Source of the DNA: an uncultured Eubacteriales bacterium
GTDB lineage: Bacteria; Bacillota_A; Clostridia; Christensenellales; Aristaeellaceae
NCBI GenBank assembly: GCA_944333375.1
Contig: CALVKX010000100.1
Span: 1 to 7,380 of the forward strand
Length of the DNA stretch: 7,380 nt
Direction of reading: 5' to 3'
Below, one piece after another: positions 6,020 through 7,380 of the stretch (position 1 is its first letter; every line of letters starts with the position of its first letter). The notes beneath the pieces are model-generated. The model made no database searches and had not been told where the DNA came from. It saw only the letters and a list, made by a program, of their open reading frames with translations. Both the position numbers and the translations under genes were made by a program.

Positions 6020-7123
6020 ATGGATCAGATCGTATTGAATCATGTAACCAAAACGTTTACCACCAAAACGCTCGGTACGGTGACCGCAGTGGGGGACTTT
6101 TGCCTGAATGTGAAGGAGGGGGAATGTTTTTCCTTCCTGGGCCCATCGGGCTGCGGCAAGACCACCACCCTGCGCATGATCGCCGGGTTTGAGGATCTCT
6201 CGGAGGGGGAGATTTACCTCAATGGCAAAGCGGTTTCCATCCGCGCCAAAAACCTCTACGTGCCGCCGGAGGACCGCGGCCTTGGCATGGTATTTCAGGC
6301 CTTTGCCGTATGGCCGCACATGAACGTGTTCGATAATGTGGCCTTTCCGCTAAAGGTACAGCGGCGCCCGCGCGCTGAAATCCGTGAGCGCGTGCTCACG
6401 GCGCTCAAACATTGCAGCCTGGATGGTATGGAAAACGTCTACCCGTCGGACCTTTCTGGCGGCCAGCAGCAGCGCATCGCCCTGGCGCGTGCCATTGTGA
6501 CCAATCCCAAGGTGATGCTGCTGGACGAACCCCTTTCCAACCTGGACCCGAAGCTGCGCGAGAGCATGCGCTTTGAAATCAAAAAGCTGCAAAAGGAATT
6601 CAACTTTACCATCATCTTCGTTACGCACGATCAGTCGGAGGCCATGGCGCTTTCGGATCGCATGCTCGTGATGGATATGGGCAAGGTGGTGCAGATCGGA
6701 ACGCCGACGGAATTGTACAACCGCCCCGCCAACCGTTTTGTACACAGCTTCCTCGGACAGTCTAATTTCACGGAAGTGGATATCGTCGATGGCCGGGTAT
6801 ACCCCAAGGGCGATCACAGCGCGCCTCTTGGCATTGAGCCTGCGCGGGGGACGGCCGACAGGATGGTGCTGGCAACCCGTCCCAACACCATTGAGATGAA
6901 CCGAAGGGAAGGTTACAAGGCGCGCGTGCTCAAACGCGCGTTCCTGACCGATTTCACCGAATATATTGTGGCTTTGGGCGACCAGTCCGTTCGGGTTCAG
7001 ACGCCGCACCGCAATATGTTCCGCGCGGGCGAGGAGTGCTTCCTGCGCTTCCCCAGCCCGATCTGGTATGAAAGCGGCAAAGATGCCGCCGATGCAGAGC
7101 GCGAGCGCAGAACGCTCGTGTAA
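6020..7123 (+). CDS. ABC transporter ATP-binding protein 2 (FbpC/PotA-like)
   Basis: This is a second complete ABC ATPase of 367 residues, starting three bases after the permease stop. AGGAGGGGA (6002-6010), inside the permease end, serves as ribosome site. Motifs: Walker A GPSGCGKTT (41-49, Lys47), Q-loop FQAFAVWPH (Gln92), signature LSGGQQQR (144-151), Walker B VMLLDE (164-169, Glu169), D-loop SNLD (172-175) and switch His202 in VTHDQ. A TOBE-like C-terminal region starts near residue 238 (NRFVHSFLGQSNF) and includes LATRPNTIEM near 283-292. It shares AVWPH, LSGGQQQR and the NRFV-F-G-SNF segment with ATPase 1 but differs through much of its length. Both are intact, so a heterodimer, or two alternative homodimers, are the options. 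It is the last gene of the operon seen here. Confidence 0.95.
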   Translation: MDQIVLNHVTKTFTTKTLGTVTAVGDFCLNVKEGECFSFLGPSGCGKTTTLRMIAGFEDLSEGEIYLNGKAVSIRAKNLYVPPEDRGLGMVFQAFAVWPHMNVFDNVAFPLKVQRRPRAEIRERVLTALKHCSLDGMENVYPSDLSGGQQQRIALARAIVTNPKVMLLDEPLSNLDPKLRESMRFEIKKLQKEFNFTIIFVTHDQSEAMALSDRMLVMDMGKVVQIGTPTELYNRPANRFVHSFLGQSNFTEVDIVDGRVYPKGDHSAPLGIEPARGTADRMVLATRPNTIEMNRREGYKARVLKRAFLTDFTEYIVALGDQSVRVQTPHRNMFRAGEECFLRFPSPIWYESGKDAADAERERRTLV

Positions 7124-7135
7124 CCCTGCGCCTGC

Positions 7136-7169
7136 CGCCCGAGCCCGACAAGGCCGGGCGTGCTTTATT
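7136..7169 (+). terminator. Weak candidate terminator after the operon
   Basis: CGCCCG (7136-7141) can pair with CGGGCG (7155-7160); alternatively GCCCG (7143-7147) pairs with CGGGC (7155-7159). The stem is followed by TGCTTTATT, a short T-rich stretch. It begins 13 bases after the last stop codon. The stem is only 5-6 bp and the tail imperfect, so it is a modest candidate. Confidence 0.35.
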
Positions 7170-7190
7170 GCGTGGAAAACGAAAGTCCGT

Positions 7191-7215
7191 CTCATTTTCG
7201 CTTTGGAAAATGGAG
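7191..7215. repeat. AT-rich stem-loop downstream of the operon
   Basis: CTCATTTTC (7191-7199) can pair with GAAAATGGAG (7206-7215) with one bulged G and a six-base loop. No function is evident. No open frame with a ribosome site was recognised in 7124-7380. Confidence 0.3.
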
Positions 7216-7262
7216 CGTTGTCAGGAAAGAAGCGCCGGAAAGCCGTTTTCACCTCAAAACCA

Positions 7263-7305
7263 AAGGGAGTTGCAGCACCGCTTTACGCGGGACTGCAACT
7301 CCCTT
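7263..7305. repeat. Long stem-loop with 13-bp perfect arms (possible minus-strand terminator)
   Basis: AAGGGAGTTGCAG (7263-7275) and CTGCAACTCCCTT (7293-7305) are perfect 13-base inverted arms. Inside, CCGC (7278-7281) pairs with GCGG (7287-7290) after a 2x2 internal loop, closing on TTTAC. Read on the minus strand, the stem is followed by TGGTTTTGAGG, so it could terminate a convergent gene beyond the right edge. Read on the plus strand, no U-tract follows directly. It is the first of two adjacent hairpins and may be part of a dispersed intergenic repeat (inference). Confidence 0.6.
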
Positions 7306-7310
7306 CAGCT

Positions 7311-7347
7311 TGTCGAAAAAGCTCGCCTGCGGCGATCTTTTCCGACA
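7311..7347. repeat. Second tandem stem-loop, about 17 bp with two mismatches
   Basis: TGTCGAAAAAG (7311-7321) pairs with CTTTTCCGACA (7337-7347) with one A-C mismatch. TCGCC (7323-7327) pairs with GGCGA (7331-7335) around a TGC loop, after one C-T mismatch. The result is a nearly continuous hairpin five bases after the previous one. A third small stem, CTGCGCT (7361-7367) with AGCGCGG (7371-7377, one wobble), follows near the edge. The array looks like a structured intergenic element. Confidence 0.55.
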
Positions 7348-7380
7348 GGACACGTTTCCCCTGCGCTTTCAGCGCGGCCG

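Noticed and set aside
5609..6319. 236-codon antisense frame across the permease/ATPase 2 junction
   Set aside because: It mirrors two real genes and has no membrane or domain pattern of its own.
3207..7123. The two ATPases as a recent gene duplication
   Set aside because: They share core ABC motifs but differ in most other residues and in their C-terminal domains, so any duplication is old or they have separate origins.
6350..7252. 300-codon antisense frame over ATPase 2
   Set aside because: It is antisense to a gene with complete ABC motifs, and its composition is typical of a GC-rich shadow frame.
1..7380. CRISPR array, tRNA, rRNA, transposase or phage genes
   Set aside because: I found no regularly spaced direct repeats, no cloverleaf or rRNA segment, and no recombinase-like protein on either strand.

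Overview
The window holds one complete ABC importer operon on the plus strand (about 2032-7123) and, divergent from it, the first 604 codons of a large membrane-anchored regulator on the minus strand (1813 down to the left edge). The importer is of the ferric/hexose-phosphate/phosphonate type (FbpABC/AfuABC-like). Strong AGGAGG-like ribosome binding sites, a TTG start, a Clostridia-style signal peptide and a YesN/AraC-type transmembrane regulator point to a moderately GC-rich Bacillota, probably a Clostridia (Christensenellales or Oscillospirales would fit). The taxonomic call is inference from style, not from a marker gene.

Layout. 1-1813 (-): sensor-regulator with TM helix, extracytoplasmic Cache-like domain, TM helix and cytoplasmic YesN-like region; its C-terminus, where an AraC DNA-binding domain is expected, lies outside the window. 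1814-2031: AT-rich divergent control region with a plausible promoter in each direction, repeated AACTTG motifs and a 10-bp palindrome. 2032-3051: secreted solute-binding protein. 3052-3206: spacer with several inverted repeats, including a strong GC stem that may act as a partial terminator or mRNA stabiliser. 3207-4292: first ABC ATPase (TTG start). 4289-6016: fused two-domain permease, overlapping the ATPase by ATGA. 6020-7123: second, different ABC ATPase. 7124-7380: no gene seen, but several stem-loops, including two long tandem ones.

How the parts work together (inference): the binding protein captures a ligand outside the membrane and delivers it to the permease, whose two halves each carry an EAA coupling loop, and the two ATPases probably form a heterodimer powering it. 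The divergent regulator probably senses the ligand, or a related envelope signal, through its outer domain and controls the importer promoter. The substrate cannot be read from sequence. The binding protein lacks the histidine and tyrosine-pair iron ligands of classical FbpA, so a small organic anion such as a sugar phosphate or phosphonate is at least as likely as iron. The most distinctive points are two non-identical ATPases serving one fused permease, the structured spacer after the binding-protein gene, and the tandem hairpin element at the right edge. I see no phage, transposase, CRISPR, tRNA or rRNA.
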